Source of the DNA: Haliclona indistincta
Taxonomy: Eukaryota; Porifera; Demospongiae; Haplosclerida; Chalinidae
Length of the DNA: 64,000 nucleotides
Assembly (NCBI GenBank): GCA_964017065.1
Contig: OZ024786.1
Coordinates: forward strand, 6,260,047 to 6,324,046
Direction: 5' to 3'
Shown here piece after piece: positions 20,757-32,110 of this stretch. Both the position numbers and the translations under genes were made by a program. The notes below the pieces were generated by a model, which made no database searches, had not been told where the DNA came from, and saw only the letters and a list, made by a program, of their open reading frames with translations. Positions within the stretch are counted from its first letter, which is position 1. Each line of letters opens with the position of its first letter.

Positions 20757-21404
20757 CACTTTGCACGCTAGAAGCCAATAAAATGGCTTAAATTAATTAT
20801 TGACCCCGCCTCGTGTAGCGCGAGAAGCCAATATATTGCCACAGCTGCGCATCTTCCCAGATCACAACTTTATTCAATGTTGTTCTACTTTCTGTATTAT
20901 ATTAACAGATGCTATGCATATAAGGTCTTCAACATGAGTTAGCTTGATGGCAAAAGCAGCGCTTGGAGAATGAATCAGACGTGATGGTAACAGCTGCATG
21001 TTGAACACCAGGCGCTGTCAAGCTTCACACAACCAACGCTAGAGTAGCAGCTGTTAGTTACTGTGTCAGGGATGGATTGTAGTGTTTACTCTTGTACTAT
21101 CTAACATGTTTAGCCTGTAAACATAACAAAACCATCGCTAAAGCTGTGACTGTAACACGAACACATTGCTCACCTAGTGATCGCGAACAGGGCTCTGCAA
21201 GTCAGAAAACAGCCCTTAGCTAGGCTTCAACAAGGTGCCCAATGGTTGCTACGATCCGTTGGTAGCAGTTTCCAACTAATAAACAAGCGCCTAGCTACAC
21301 AAAACAGCCCTTGACAACCACTCCAACAAAAAACGCCATTTTGACCAACAAAAATTTCGCGTTGTGGGTGGAGCCACGTGAATAATTAATTCGCGTGCAA
21401 AGTG
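20757..21404. mobile_element. TTAA-flanked MITE (CACTTTGCACGC ends)
   Basis: Terminal inverted repeats CACTTTGCACGC (20757) and GCGTGCAAAGTG (ending 21404) are bordered by TTAA at 20753-20756 and 21405-21408. No ORF inside. A TTAA target duplication indicates mobilisation by a piggyBac- or Kolobok-type transposase. It separates the compact gene cluster from the tyrosine recombinase gene. Confidence 0.85.
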
Positions 21405-21491
21405 TTAAGTAAAAATCTCTTGCAATAATAAGTCGCAATAAAATTTTGTAATTATTGCTAATATTGTCGAAAAATTATAAAATAAATAATA

Positions 21492-21633
21492 GTTAGACAG
21501 TGCATCCGAGGATCTACGCGATTTAGAAGCCCGAGAGCCGTTGCTATATAGCGTCCGAGCGTAGCGAGGGCGCTATGGTAACGGCGCGAGGGCTTCTAAA
21601 TCGCGTAGATCCGATTGGATGCTCTGTCTAACT
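21492..21633. repeat. 142-bp near-perfect palindrome
   Basis: The outer arm from agttagacag at 21492 matches in reverse complement the segment ending ctgtctaact at 21633. The arms share ggatctacgcgatttagaag, and pairing continues inwards through ccgttgctata/tatggtaacgg to a GC-rich tip with cgagcgtagcgagg. It would extrude as a long hairpin. It lies 95 bp upstream of the tyrosine recombinase ATG. A small MITE is the simplest reading; a recombinase or replication site is possible. Confidence 0.85.
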
Positions 21634-21636
21634 GAT

Positions 21637-23469
21637 TTAGACCACAGCAACAGTATCTAGAATAAACAAAAATAGACGCAGAAAGAAAGCTAGAAAAGCT
21701 CAACAGAAGCGTTTGGGCTGCGCTGAGAATGGATTTTATGGACGACGCCCTGTTCTCTGAAGCGCTAGACGATTTTGAACTGACTGCCTTCCCTTTTGTG
21801 CCCTCCTGTTACATCAGCAGTGGCTTTTGTCCGACTGGGCCAACATTTTCAACCACGCCGACCCTCGCACCAACCTGCTCTAGCTCTCTTGTGTCTAGCT
21901 CTGCCTCTGGTTCTACCGCTCCCGCCCCCCTACTTGCCAGCTCCACCCGGTATGCACCACCAAAAACGGAACGAGAAATTCAAGATGCTATCCAAAGCAC
22001 CGTCCCACAAAAAACAAGAGATGACACAAAATATTGCTACAAGGTATTCTATGAATGGAGCGTTTCACGACAGGAGGCAACAGGTGAAGCAATAGGAATG
22101 ATATGTGATATGACAGATGGAGAAATAGAACACTGGATGACGAGGTTTGTCTTAGAGGTGCGTAAGAAAGATGGCAAAGAATATGCTCCGAACACCCTCC
22201 ATCACATCACAGCAGGCATAATGAGACACCTGAGGTGGAATGGTCGTCCTGACATCGATTTCTTCCGTGACGCTCGCTTCGCAAAGTTCAGGCAATCTCT
22301 GGACAGTGAGATGAAGCGAATTCAAAGTCTCGGTATTGGTACCAAAAAGAAGCAGGCAGAAGTGCTGACAGAGGAGGAGGAGCTACTCTGGACAGAAGGG
22401 CTTCTAGGTGGAGCAACACCTCAGTCACTCGTTGACACAGTCCAGTTTTACTGTGGTATGTACTTCGCACTGAGAAGTGGGAGAGAGCATCGACAGCTTA
22501 GGAACTCTCCGTGCCAGATTGAGCTGATCGAGAAGCCTGGTAAGAGACCATACCTGGTGTACCGTGAAGATCTCTCTAAAAATCACCAGGGTGGACTGAA
22601 GGGGCGAAAGGTGACACCCAAAGTAGTGGAACACTACAGCAATACCGAGAACCCCGACAGGTGCTTCGTTGCCTTGTTTAAAAAATACCGAGAGCTATGC
22701 CCTGAAGACCCAGTAGACAACGGGTTTTATCTCCAGCCATCTCATTCTCTCACAGACACCTGCTGGTATACGAGGCAGCCACAGGGAAAAACAACCCTGA
22801 ACAACCTGGTTCCACGTCTCTGCAAACTAGCCGGGATCGAAGGATACAAGACGAACCATAGCCTGAGGGCCACAGCAGCGACGCGTCTGTACCAATCTGG
22901 TGCAGACGAACAGCAAATCATGGAGAGGACTGGTCATCGTAGTCTCGAGGGAGTGCGTTCATACAAAAGAACCTCAGAGCAGCAGAGGCAAGCTCTCTCT
23001 GACATCTTGAACCACGGTAGCAAGACCAACGCCGCACCACAAGAGACTTCCAGTAGCTCCAGCACTCATCTCCTGCCTGCACTTGTCGAAAGAGGGTCTA
23101 CCTCGTGCGCCTTCACTAGCCAGCAACAGCTGCGTTCTCTGAGCTTGACCGGCTCTACGTTTCAAGGCTGCACAGTCAATTTCTATGTGGGGCCCAAGGC
23201 TACGACGACCAGAAAGAGACGCCGCCCAATGGTGATCGACGATGATTCTTCAGACTCTGACTAGCTGCTCACCATGAGTACTCACTGCTGTTACTAATAC
23301 TTTATTGTATATCATAGATTATGCTTGTATAACTCCGTGTACACTCTTTTTGCGGTAATTGTGGCGGGATTCCACTATAGAGTCGCGGTAGTGGCGGGAT
23401 TCCACTACGAGAAATAGAGACCCGCAGCTACGCAATCTGGTTGGTCAGTGACGCTTAGCTGTGGTCTAA
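21637..23469. repeat. 12-bp inverted pair flanking the recombinase gene
   Basis: ttagaccacagc at 21637-21648 recurs as gctgtggtctaa at 23458-23469, enclosing the recombinase gene with about 80 bp on the left and 190 bp on the right. Tyrosine recombinases act on short sites, but an inverted pair would be unusual for excision, so the meaning is unclear. Just inside the right copy, the 15-mer gtggcgggattccac occurs twice (about 23360-23400). Confidence 0.4.
21729..23264 (+). CDS. Crypton-like tyrosine recombinase, intact (511 aa)
   Basis: A single-exon ORF from ATG 21729. Residues 1-70 are a Ser/Thr/Pro-rich leader. About 75-230 is the SAM-like N-terminal DNA-binding domain (YCYKVFYEWSVSRQ, FVLEVRKKDGKEYAPNTLHH). 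About 235-430 is the catalytic domain: R249 in ALRSGREHRQLR, H377 and R380 in NHSLRAT, H403 in TGHRS and the nucleophile Y412 in GVRSYKR. The C-terminal tail ends in a basic run and an acidic stretch (RKRRRPMVIDDDSSDSD). It looks like the eukaryotic YR group (Crypton/DUF3504) that gave rise to ZMYM and KCTD1-type domesticated genes. All catalytic residues are kept, so it is potentially active. Related fragments lie at 13689-13979 and 45352-45576. Whether it is a free Crypton, a domesticated gene or the mobiliser of the neighbouring cluster is open. Confidence 0.85.
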   Translation: MDFMDDALFSEALDDFELTAFPFVPSCYISSGFCPTGPTFSTTPTLAPTCSSSLVSSSASGSTAPAPLLASSTRYAPPKTEREIQDAIQSTVPQKTRDDTKYCYKVFYEWSVSRQEATGEAIGMICDMTDGEIEHWMTRFVLEVRKKDGKEYAPNTLHHITAGIMRHLRWNGRPDIDFFRDARFAKFRQSLDSEMKRIQSLGIGTKKKQAEVLTEEEELLWTEGLLGGATPQSLVDTVQFYCGMYFALRSGREHRQLRNSPCQIELIEKPGKRPYLVYREDLSKNHQGGLKGRKVTPKVVEHYSNTENPDRCFVALFKKYRELCPEDPVDNGFYLQPSHSLTDTCWYTRQPQGKTTLNNLVPRLCKLAGIEGYKTNHSLRATAATRLYQSGADEQQIMERTGHRSLEGVRSYKRTSEQQRQALSDILNHGSKTNAAPQETSSSSSTHLLPALVERGSTSCAFTSQQQLRSLSLTGSTFQGCTVNFYVGPKATTTRKRRRPMVIDDDSSDSD

Positions 23470-23631
23470 GAGCAAGAAGACATACAAACTCATTCGAAAG
23501 AAGCCATAGTAAAATGACAAATCACCTTTTGTACCTTCCTTGTACAACATCTTCGATCAAATATTAGGCAATTTGGCTTGCTGCTCTGTTGTCAACGTTG
23601 TTAAGCTCGTGGACCTTTCACCTTTGTCCGC

Positions 23632-23769
23632 TATGGCACAGATGTCGGGCGTTCAACTTGCTACTGGCATGCCTGACCCGATGTCCAAGAGTAACAAGAG
23701 GAAGAGATCTTTCCAAGGCACCCAAGCCGCTGCTAATCTGAAGAGGCAGCTGGCAGGACCATCGCCAAG
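23632..23769 (+). CDS. Possible first exon, unknown product
   Basis: ATG at 23632 opens a coding-like stretch (MAQMSGVQLATGMPDP, then a basic SNKRKRSFQGTQAAANLKRQ) that meets a good donor (a|gtaagagtc) near 23769. GC is higher than in the flanks. No downstream exon could be assigned with confidence. Confidence 0.3.
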
Positions 23770-23799
23770 TAAGAGTCACATAACGAGCACATAAACAAG

Positions 23800-24440
23800 T
23801 TGCTCAAAGATATCATCAAAATATGGGAGCAAACCTGAATGAAGAAGGATTAACAAGAGCAGCATGATCCGTCACCTGGCTTAGGAATTGATAATGTGGC
23901 CAGACGTAACTCTGAACAATCACTTGTATCATCACAGTGTATCATCATTGTACTCATTCCAGTATTACTGTCTTATCCCAATACATTATAAATAGCACTC
24001 ATGATTTGTAGCTGTCAGTTCAGTTGTGTTGCGTTCTGCACCAATAACAATATCTGCTGCTAAAACTAGCCAACACACGCTCAGTAACGATACACTGATA
24101 ACAAATACTATTGATAAGGAGAGTTCTATCCCAGTAACCCTTAAAGATCACAGAACATGTTCAGCCGAATAAGACATATGATAGTTGTGTCTTTGCTGCT
24201 AACTAAGGTTTTCCGTGTACAGCCACACTCCAACTTTCCTGAATTCCAGCTCATCGACTTCATGGTCTAAATAGAGACCACAAAGTTGACAACAAAGGGC
24301 AAAGGCTTCTCCAGACTTTACACTCACACAGTTCTGTATTCGACACAAAATGCGCCCAAAGTTGAATTTACAGTTTCATAGCGAAAGTAAAGAGCAAAGT
24401 TTTTTAGCGACAAAAGAGTATCCCAGTTACCCAAATAGCT
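23800..24440. other. No gene seen
   Basis: Unique-looking AT-rich DNA, with no exon that I can join to the possible first exon upstream. Confidence 0.3.
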
Positions 24441-24444
24441 GACA

Positions 24445-24564
24445 AACAGTAAGTCACTGATAAACAGTCAGTCACTGATAAACAGTAAGTCACTGATAAA
24501 CAGTAAGTCACTGATAAACAGTAAGTCACTGATAAACAGTAAGTCACTGATAAACAGTAAGCAG
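24445..24564. repeat. 18-bp tandem repeat x 6.6
   Basis: Unit aacagtaagtcactgata is repeated at exact 18-bp steps from 24445 to 24552, with a partial seventh copy. One unit differs by a single base. Confidence 0.95.
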
Positions 24565-24806
24565 TATTTCTCTGCCTGTAAGCAACGTGTTGCCAGAGAA
24601 TCATTAGTAAAGAAGCTCAAATTCAAAAAGATCAACTAGACTCACTGGTGATAGTGGGTCCCAAAATTAGAGTACTCAATTCCAATTTGTTTAAGTGTGT
24701 AGTTATAGCATAAGTGAGTGGGTTGTCATTTATTTCTCTAGGATCTGATATTAACATTGTCAGTAAGTTGAACTAAAGAATAACTATTTAATTATATTTA
24801 TGTTAA

Positions 24807-25404
24807 CTCTTTAGGGACCGAGTTATTTTGACGAAAACTTGACTTGCTCTTAACTGACAGTTTGTCTTGCAATTTTCTACAACATGCAGTACGCTAGCTA
24901 GTCCAAACTAGCACCCTTTTCTCCTGGCATGTCAAGGTTTACGACCATGTACTAAAGTCTGAGTTGGCCACTCCCACTTCGGAACTGAAGCCGCTTAAGT
25001 GCTGCGACCTCGTCATTTTTGAGTTAATTTTGGTCTTCATTCAGCCCTGGTGACTGATACAAAAACCTGGTGGTGTCCAGGTGAGCAAACAGCACAGTTT
25101 AGACCATATTCTTTGCCAAAGTATGCATTTCCGGGCACCCTGAAGCCCCAAAAATGCCGAAAGCGGCGAGGGGCTCCGCCCCTTCGAACCCCGGATTAAA
25201 GGGGGGACACCCCCCTTTAAAAATCCCCCCGTCCTGCGTTCTATATATTTTAGTGGGGAGGGCGCGGCGAAAAACAGTGGGTTTTTTCAAGTAATTTGCA
25301 TTAAACTTGATTTGACCTTTCTAGAGCACTTTTCACACTACTTATGACGTCTACAGTAGGTGGAGTCAATTTTGACGGATAAATCCGCTATAGGCCCTAA
25401 AGGG
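24807..25404. mobile_element. TTAA-flanked MITE (CYCTTTAGGG ends), full copy
   Basis: Ends ctctttaggga (24807) and the complement of ccctttaggg (ending 25404) are bordered by TTAA at 24803-24806 and 25405-25408. Inside is a GC-rich core (ggcgaggggctccgcccctt and aaggggggacacccccctt) that forms local hairpins. A second copy lies at 34299-34860. No transposase encoded. Confidence 0.8.
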
Positions 25405-25604
25405 TTAAACAGGAAAAACAACTGCTCAAACAACTTTCTCGACTGCTGCTTGTGCTCATTTATAGTGATGTCATTATTACCATAGTAAACAAAATGGCGG
25501 GTAAACAGCACAGTGTCTAATGGTTGGTTCGCGCACGTGGCAGCGCAAGCAGTATTTATCTGCCTGTCAGCAACGTGCACGTCAGTATTTCGAAATTATC
25601 AGAT

Positions 25605-25740
25605 AAAGATGGCAGACAGACAAAGGAATCCCCAGCAAAGTAAACTACACTGCCTTATATGGCGGCGTGGTACGAAATTCCAGCATCTATGCTGGAGTTT
25701 ATTGATGTAGTGGCCTACATCCTTGTAGACTTAGTAAGTA
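25605..25740 (+). pseudogene. Copy of an unknown ORF (MADRQRNPQQS...), left partner
   Basis: atggcagacagacaaagg opens MADRQRNPQQS. After a frame slip it would continue AAWYEIPASMLEFIDVV. The inverted partner at 53907-54119 keeps this open (YMAEWYEIPAPMLEFAD). The surrounding bases also match in inverted orientation (25508-25600 against 53745-53830). Function unknown. Confidence 0.4.
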
Positions 25741-25855
25741 AAGACTTTTGAATAACTTTATACTTATGTAGTATGAGGAGCAGATGAGACATGCTGCAAC
25801 ACAGCGGCGAAGGAGACGGAGGGATCAGTAAACAAATGAACTACATGTACAACTT

Positions 25856-26066
25856 CAGTAGTGGAACTACAGAAGTACCTCGAGGAAGCGCATGAAGAAA
25901 ATAAATGTCCACTTAACTATTGGAAAGAACATCAATCCGCCTATCCTACATTAGCTGTAGTAATGAAAACAGTTTTGGGAGTTCCTGCCTCCTCGGCAGG
26001 TTGTTTAATATTGCAGGGAAGGTGTTCGAGCCCGATAGGTACTGGCTAACCGATTCAACTTTTTAA
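25856..26066 (+). pseudogene. hAT transposase C-terminal dimerisation domain, frameshifted
   Basis: Open frame with CPLNYWKEHQSAYPTLAVV and VLGVPASSAG, then a frame change near 26005 into FNIAGKVFEPDRYWLTDSTF. This order (PLxYWK, VPASSA, F..AGK, R..L) is the diagnostic hAT C-terminal block. The rest of the transposase is absent. Confidence 0.7.
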
Positions 26067-26807
26067 AAACTCATGTTTATACGTTGCAATATCGAGTATT
26101 TTGTATAGGCTTATGTGTAAATTAACAAAGACACAAGCATTAAAAGAATACGTATCCATTTTTATAAAAAACATGTACATGATACATGTACATAAAATTT
26201 TAATATCATTGCTGAGTTATTACGTTACATTGATGAATTATAAAGAATTATCACAGTCTTATCCTGGTCTTATCACAATTATTTATTTTTGTTTTCTCTT
26301 TATTTGGCTTTACTCTTATTATTATTATCTAAAATGTCACTTTGCAGCTATATACATTATTCTATCCTATAGGCCTACAATCTGGAGCAGTGTAGCTTAA
26401 AGATAACTATTCTAGAAGACAAGGTGGAAGACCCTGTGTGAGCAAAGGGCTGAAGATGTGAGCTACTAATGAGTGCACCCTCTGTGTAAGACGGCAAAAG
26501 CAAAGTTCGCTCGGAAAACACATCGCAACCATTGATTTCTCCTTGGTGAAAATGGTATTTTGCCTCCAAAACTGCCTCGTGTCTTTGCCCGTCTTTATTT
26601 TGTTTTGTTTTTACCAGCCTCGTAAGGTTTCTGCATTCACCAAAGTTGCTGTACATGCAGCTAAAGAAAAGCTCTATAATGGAAACGCCAGGGACATGAT
26701 CCATATGATGGGACATGATCCATATGATGCTACATACGACACATGAGCATTGGCTATGTAGTATACACTACTACCAGCTCACTATGTAAGCATTTTTCTA
26801 CATGAAT
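26067..26807. other. No gene seen
   Basis: AT-rich DNA between the hAT fragment and the left arm of the inverted duplication; open frames here are short and not protein-like. Confidence 0.3.
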
Positions 26808-27179
26808 CAACTTCATCAATATTACCAAGACACTTGCCTACACATCAATACCTGGAGCTGCACCATTTGATCTCTCCTACTCTAGCATTTGAAACCGGAC
26901 CAAGTAAATTAACTAAGATATAACATTCTGTTGACACTATCTTATACCTGTGAGTGACTTACAGATTTTGAGCCACGTCACCATCGGCATACAGTTTCCC
27001 TCTCCTCCCACCAGGTAAAATTAATATTGTATTATACGGACACTGTATCACGTGACAATGAGATCATAAAATTGAAAAGGTCATGCACAATTGGCAGCGA
27101 CAGATGACAGTGACACAGTAAATAGACTAATGTGTCATCGCTGAGGTCAGAGCAAGCGGTTTGTTAGCGACTTATAGGT

Positions 27180-27830
27180 GAGGTTATTCAACTAGCTAGC
27201 TTTGCTCAAAATATTTCTACCATAATCAATGACATACTCATAGCTATTCAGTGATTTAAAATGAACTTATTTATAACAACTTTCAAACAAGTAACATGTC
27301 AAAATAAAATATATATATACATCACAAATTCACAATTGTCATTAGGTGCTAATAATGAAGACAAGCTTTACATGTTCACATTAAAGCACAGTCATACCTC
27401 TGAGTGTAGTAATACACTCAGGGGTCATAGTGCCTCAGGCGTGAGCGAGAGCTTTGCTAAAAGATCTATAAGTGAGGTGATTCAACTAGCTAGCTTTGCT
27501 CAAAATATTTCTACCATAATCAATGACATGCTCATAGCTATTCAGTGAACTTATATAAAAACAACTTGCAAACAAGTAACACGTCAAAATAAAATATACA
27601 AACGTCACAATTGTCATTAAGTGCTAATTATGAAGACAAGCTTTACATGTTCACATTAAAGTACAGTCATACCTCTGAGTGTAGTAATACACTCAGGGGT
27701 CATAGTGCCTCAGGCGTGAGCGAGAGCTTTGCTAAAAGAGCTATAGGTGAGGTGATTCAACTAGCTAGCTTAGCTCAAAATATTTCTACCATAATCAATG
27801 ACAGTGAACTTATTTAAAAACAACTTGCAA
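27180..27830. repeat. About 290-bp direct repeat, 2+ copies
   Basis: The block running from gaagacaagctttacatgttcac through a hairpin (ctgagtgta..tacactcag) and gcctcaggcgtgagcgagag to caacttgcaaacaagta occurs near 27350-27590 and again near 27630-27840, with a partial copy before them. The right arm has a corresponding array near 50330-50720. Confidence 0.75.
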
Positions 27831-28004
27831 ACAAGTAGTACATCAAAATAAAAAAAATCAACTGCAACGATTTGCTATTCGCGTGTAGCTGTTCTCCCAA
27901 ATGCCTGATACCACGTCACATCTTACTACTGCCCGTCTACTTGTAAACAAGTTGCAAAAACAAATTGCAAACAAGTTGCACGTCAAAATAAAAATCATAA
28001 TATC

Positions 28005-28800
28005 ACAATTGTCAGATGTCAATGAAGACAAGCTTTACGTGTTCACATTAAAATACAAACGATTGATAAGAATAAGGAATAATGATACTGAATATAAGAG
28101 AACAGCTAATTATTCGAAATAGTAAAACAGAACAGTACAATTCATTCAGAAATAAATCTTTGTTTTAAAGATAGTATAATATTAATAACATAGAAAAGGT
28201 AACAAGAAAAATTTGTTTTCCAAACAACAATGATGTAAAAGAGCACTTACTGAACAAAATGAAGTGTTTGAATGTAAAACAATAATTAAATTATCATTAG
28301 AAACACGTGGAGACATAATTTTTGCAAACAATCAACAATTTCTAACTGATAGAGAAGTTGAATGGTTGATTGATGAGAAATTATAACAAGTCAGTAATAT
28401 ACAGAACAATTGTCAGATGTTAATGAAGACAAGCTTTACGTGTTCACATTAAAATACAAACGATTGATAAGAATAAGGAATAATGATACTGAATATAAGA
28501 GAACAGCTAATTATTTAAAATAGTAAAACAGAACAGTACAATTCATTCAGAAATGAATCTTTGTGTTCAATACAAATCAAGATAGTATAATATTAATAAT
28601 TAATAACAAGAAAAAAATTGTTTTCCAAACAACAATGATGTAAAAGAGCACTTACTGAACAAAATGAAGTGTTTTGAATGTAAAATAATAATTAAATTAT
28701 CATTAGAAACACGTGGAGCCATAAGTTTTGTAAAAAATCATCAATTTCGAAGAGTAAAGATCTGATAGAGAAGTTGAATGGTTGATAATGAGAGATTATA
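28005..28800. repeat. About 400-bp tandem duplication
   Basis: The segment beginning caattgtcagatgt and containing aaacgattgataagaataag at about 28005-28390 is repeated at about 28405-28800 with few differences. Confidence 0.8.
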
Positions 28801-31800
28801 ACAAGTCAGTAATAAAGAGCCGATAAGTATATATCTTTCACAACATAATCATGTAATTCCAACCAGGTATTTTGCAGCTATCGACTGCTATGAAACTGCA
28901 CACTGACTGAAGTGGAACATGTTCATCGTAGTGTAGTCATACTGTTGTGGATGGTGGTTCATCACAGATCGTAAATAAGACATTTGTTACATTAGAATTC
29001 CATTGCTAAACGTAATGAAGAAAAGCTAATAAGCATGAAAGATAACCTTGTTTCGTACTGACATTCAAAAGATTTGACAACAAATAGTTCAACGATGCCG
29101 TCGCTGGTCTTTAGACATCTTTTTTAGTCTGTTGCTTTCTCTTATGCACAATGGTCTCCATTCATCAAGAACACTCATGAACTTGGTGATGTATGTCAAA
29201 CTATTTTCTCTTCGTAAGATCAAATGTTGAATAAACTTGCAAAAAAGCTCATTGACGGAAAGATGTTGAAGCCAACACCCAGCGTCAGTGTTGAAGTAAA
29301 GATTGTGGAAAGTGAAGATTTGACCATTTTTACCATCACTACTTGTGAATCATGTGCCAGCAAGCTAAGTGAAAGTTTGTAACAAGAGCCATCTAAAGAT
29401 CATCGAATGGGTTGGAAATTGGAATATGAAGCATTGGTATGGTGTATCTTGGTAAGCATAGAATTGTGTTTAAACACCAATAAACTCAATGATGAAAATT
29501 AAATTTTATTACCAAACTCATTTTAATAAGATCAAATGTTGACCAAAAGTTGTTAACAAGAGCTCCAGTAGTAAACAATATATCAGCAGCTTAGACAGAT
29601 TCTCGACAACTTGTGTCAAGATAGTTTCAATAAATAAAACATTTTAAAATTACAAAATAATAAAATTCAAACATGTTTCAGTTGTCACGGTCTTAGCATG
29701 GAACAAGAAATCCATGAGAAATAAATAAATAACATAAACGAAAGTGCAAACAAACGTTTTGACATAAAAGTAAATTTGATCCTTATCAAAAATAAATTTT
29801 CAAATAAAACGTAAAATGGGAAAAAAATAAAGCAAACTTTGCTGACAAACAAACTAACAAAAGAAAAAAAAACTGATTTAGACAATAATTACAAAAAGTA
29901 TAGAAAACAAGTCTCTAGCGAGTAAATTTAATGAAATTTTTTTTTATTGAACAGGAAGTAGCACTAAGATGTAGAAAAAACACATAATGAAAAGAAAAAT
30001 AGAAATAAGATAAAGTAATACTTAAATAAAACTAACCAACTGATTAAAAAACCCCCCAAAAGAATTTAAAATAAAAAAATTATTATATGTATTATAGTGG
30101 CACTAAGGTGTTAGGAGAAAATAAATAAGACAAATTTAATTTAAATACTAACAATGGCACATATCTATGACATAGGACAAGCTAAGTGTTGTCTACTAAC
30201 ATAGGCTCGATACTATAAAAACTAGACAGAAAGGCACATCATCTATAAACCACAATCACTACCTTTACTTTGAATGTCAAATCACAACTAGTCACTAGTC
30301 CATCAACTACAGTGTAAAACAGCTGAATGCTTAGAACAAGGTAAGAATGGAGTTAAACACAATGCGCCATATTAATACACAAAGAGATATACATCCAATA
30401 TAAAAATTACTTCATCAGCTATGTGACTCATGGCAATCAAGGAGTATGTAAACCACAAGTGTGTATTGATCTATTTGGTTGATTTGTGCCACAGTCAAAT
30501 TATTTCCTTGGACAAACCCGGTTATGTCACAATCATCCACAGTAACCGTAACACACCAACAAGAGGATGCAGGAGTGAGCTCCACTCTAAACTGATAAAA
30601 AGTTTCAAACTGTACAACACTAGAGCTTTGTATGTTTGTTTGTATCTATGTTAGCTTTGTATTGTTACAACAAAACACTATGTACAATGAGATTTCACAA
30701 AGTTAAACCGAGTTAATTAGAAGTTACTTGGAAGTCCCTGTTGCGCACCCTCCTAGCAACTGGTAGCTGCCAACATAGGTTTGTTGGAGGGAGGGGACGC
30801 ACATGCACAGAAGCAACGATACCTCGTGAGATTGAGCCAACCAGTTATTCGCGCGCTATCAAGAATCGAAGCAGGACCAGTATTCAACTCTCAACCATCC
30901 TTCCCAAAAAGAACTTAGAAGAGAAGATACTAATAATTATCTAATTAAGTACACACACCAGCACACTCATTCCGCCTGCAAGGGTGTGATAGTACAGGGT
31001 CTCTACACAAAATTAATAAATAACCTCCAAGCTTTAATTGGCGTTGGCCACATTCAACAGAGCTAGGGGTAGCTTTAACTAACGAGACCCTGTACACTCA
31101 CCAAACCCCCACTCTCCATGTGGTCAGTGGTATTAGCCGGTCAAATATGCATGCCTCTGTTTGATGTCTGACGAACGACATTAATTGTAACTAACATAAT
31201 ATCTATCATGATACTATAATGGCAATGCAACTTATCAACAAGTGGTTTTGATGCTTCATTAACAAGAAACGGTTTCAACCAAGAACCAACAATCCAATAT
31301 TGAACAGTGTGGTAAAAATAGAACACTAGGTCTGACTCTAATACCAACACACAACAATTATTGACTTGCACATGGACACGCAGTGCCATCAAACAGTGAC
31401 AATCGATAGTACAATGTAGACACATAACACCTTGACAACATAGCTACTCAATGTAACACACAGAAGCGTTCCATAGCTGAGCACGAGGCGAGACCATACA
31501 CCAACACATGGTAGTACAGACCAGACACACTACCATTCAATAACCTATCCTTCATATCAGGTACCATCTCACACAGTATGGAACGAGTTGTGGCTTACTT
31601 GGAAATATAACAATGTGGCATATCACCTTGCGAGCTCGAATAACCATCATTGATGTATACCAGTCCGCTGTTCAGGTCGAGTCGCTACCTTTCAATGATC
31701 AAAGTCATCGTATAATAGTCAGCGTCGTTGCCTAAACAGCGCAGAGAAACATTCATAAACCAAACATAGATGAAATACATTGTTTACTAGTCACAAACCT

Positions 31801-32110
31801 GTATGGAATTCGAACAAACAACAAGGAAACTCGGCGATGGCAGCCGATACAAGAGCCTGTTCATTCCCGCCATTTTCACCACATGGAGATTGCGCAATAA
31901 TTTTGTTGGGTGTGGTCGAGGTTGATTTCCTACCCGCCTACTTTACTGTACTGTACCATACGCGAGCACGGCTGAGATAAGAGCAACGGCGAGTCACAGT
32001 GTCCGAGACTTATGGTCGCTATCAGCTGCAAGTTATCTAACCGAAGGAATTAAAATTCATAGATGCGAATACGAAGACCGTTTGTATTTAGTGAAAAAAA
32101 TTAATGTTAA

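Larger units (their letters stand above)
26808..32086. repeat. Left arm of a large inverted duplication
   Basis: Reverse-complement matches to 44.3-51.8 kb were found at many points in reversed order: 26808 with 51805 (caacttcatcaat), 26930-27060 with 51560-51700, 27870-28330 with 49850-50320, 28850-29090 with 49490-49730, 30240-30345 with 48175-48290, 31560-31800 with 44575-44830 and 31850-32086 with 44290-44470. The arms are diverged with many indels. No convincing gene lies inside. The content is AT-rich with internal tandem repeats. Confidence 0.85.

Noticed and set aside
16722..23264. Bacterial contamination
   Set aside because: No ribosome-binding sites or prokaryotic gene families; the recombinase is of a eukaryotic type, and MITEs of the host genome lie within the stretch.
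24445..24564. CRISPR-like array
   Set aside because: Contiguous 18-bp tandem repeat without spacers, in eukaryotic DNA.
25185..25200. tRNA-like B-box word (ggttcgaa on the minus strand) suggesting a tRNA or SINE
   Set aside because: No acceptor or anticodon stem around it; it lies inside the GC-rich hairpin of a TTAA MITE.
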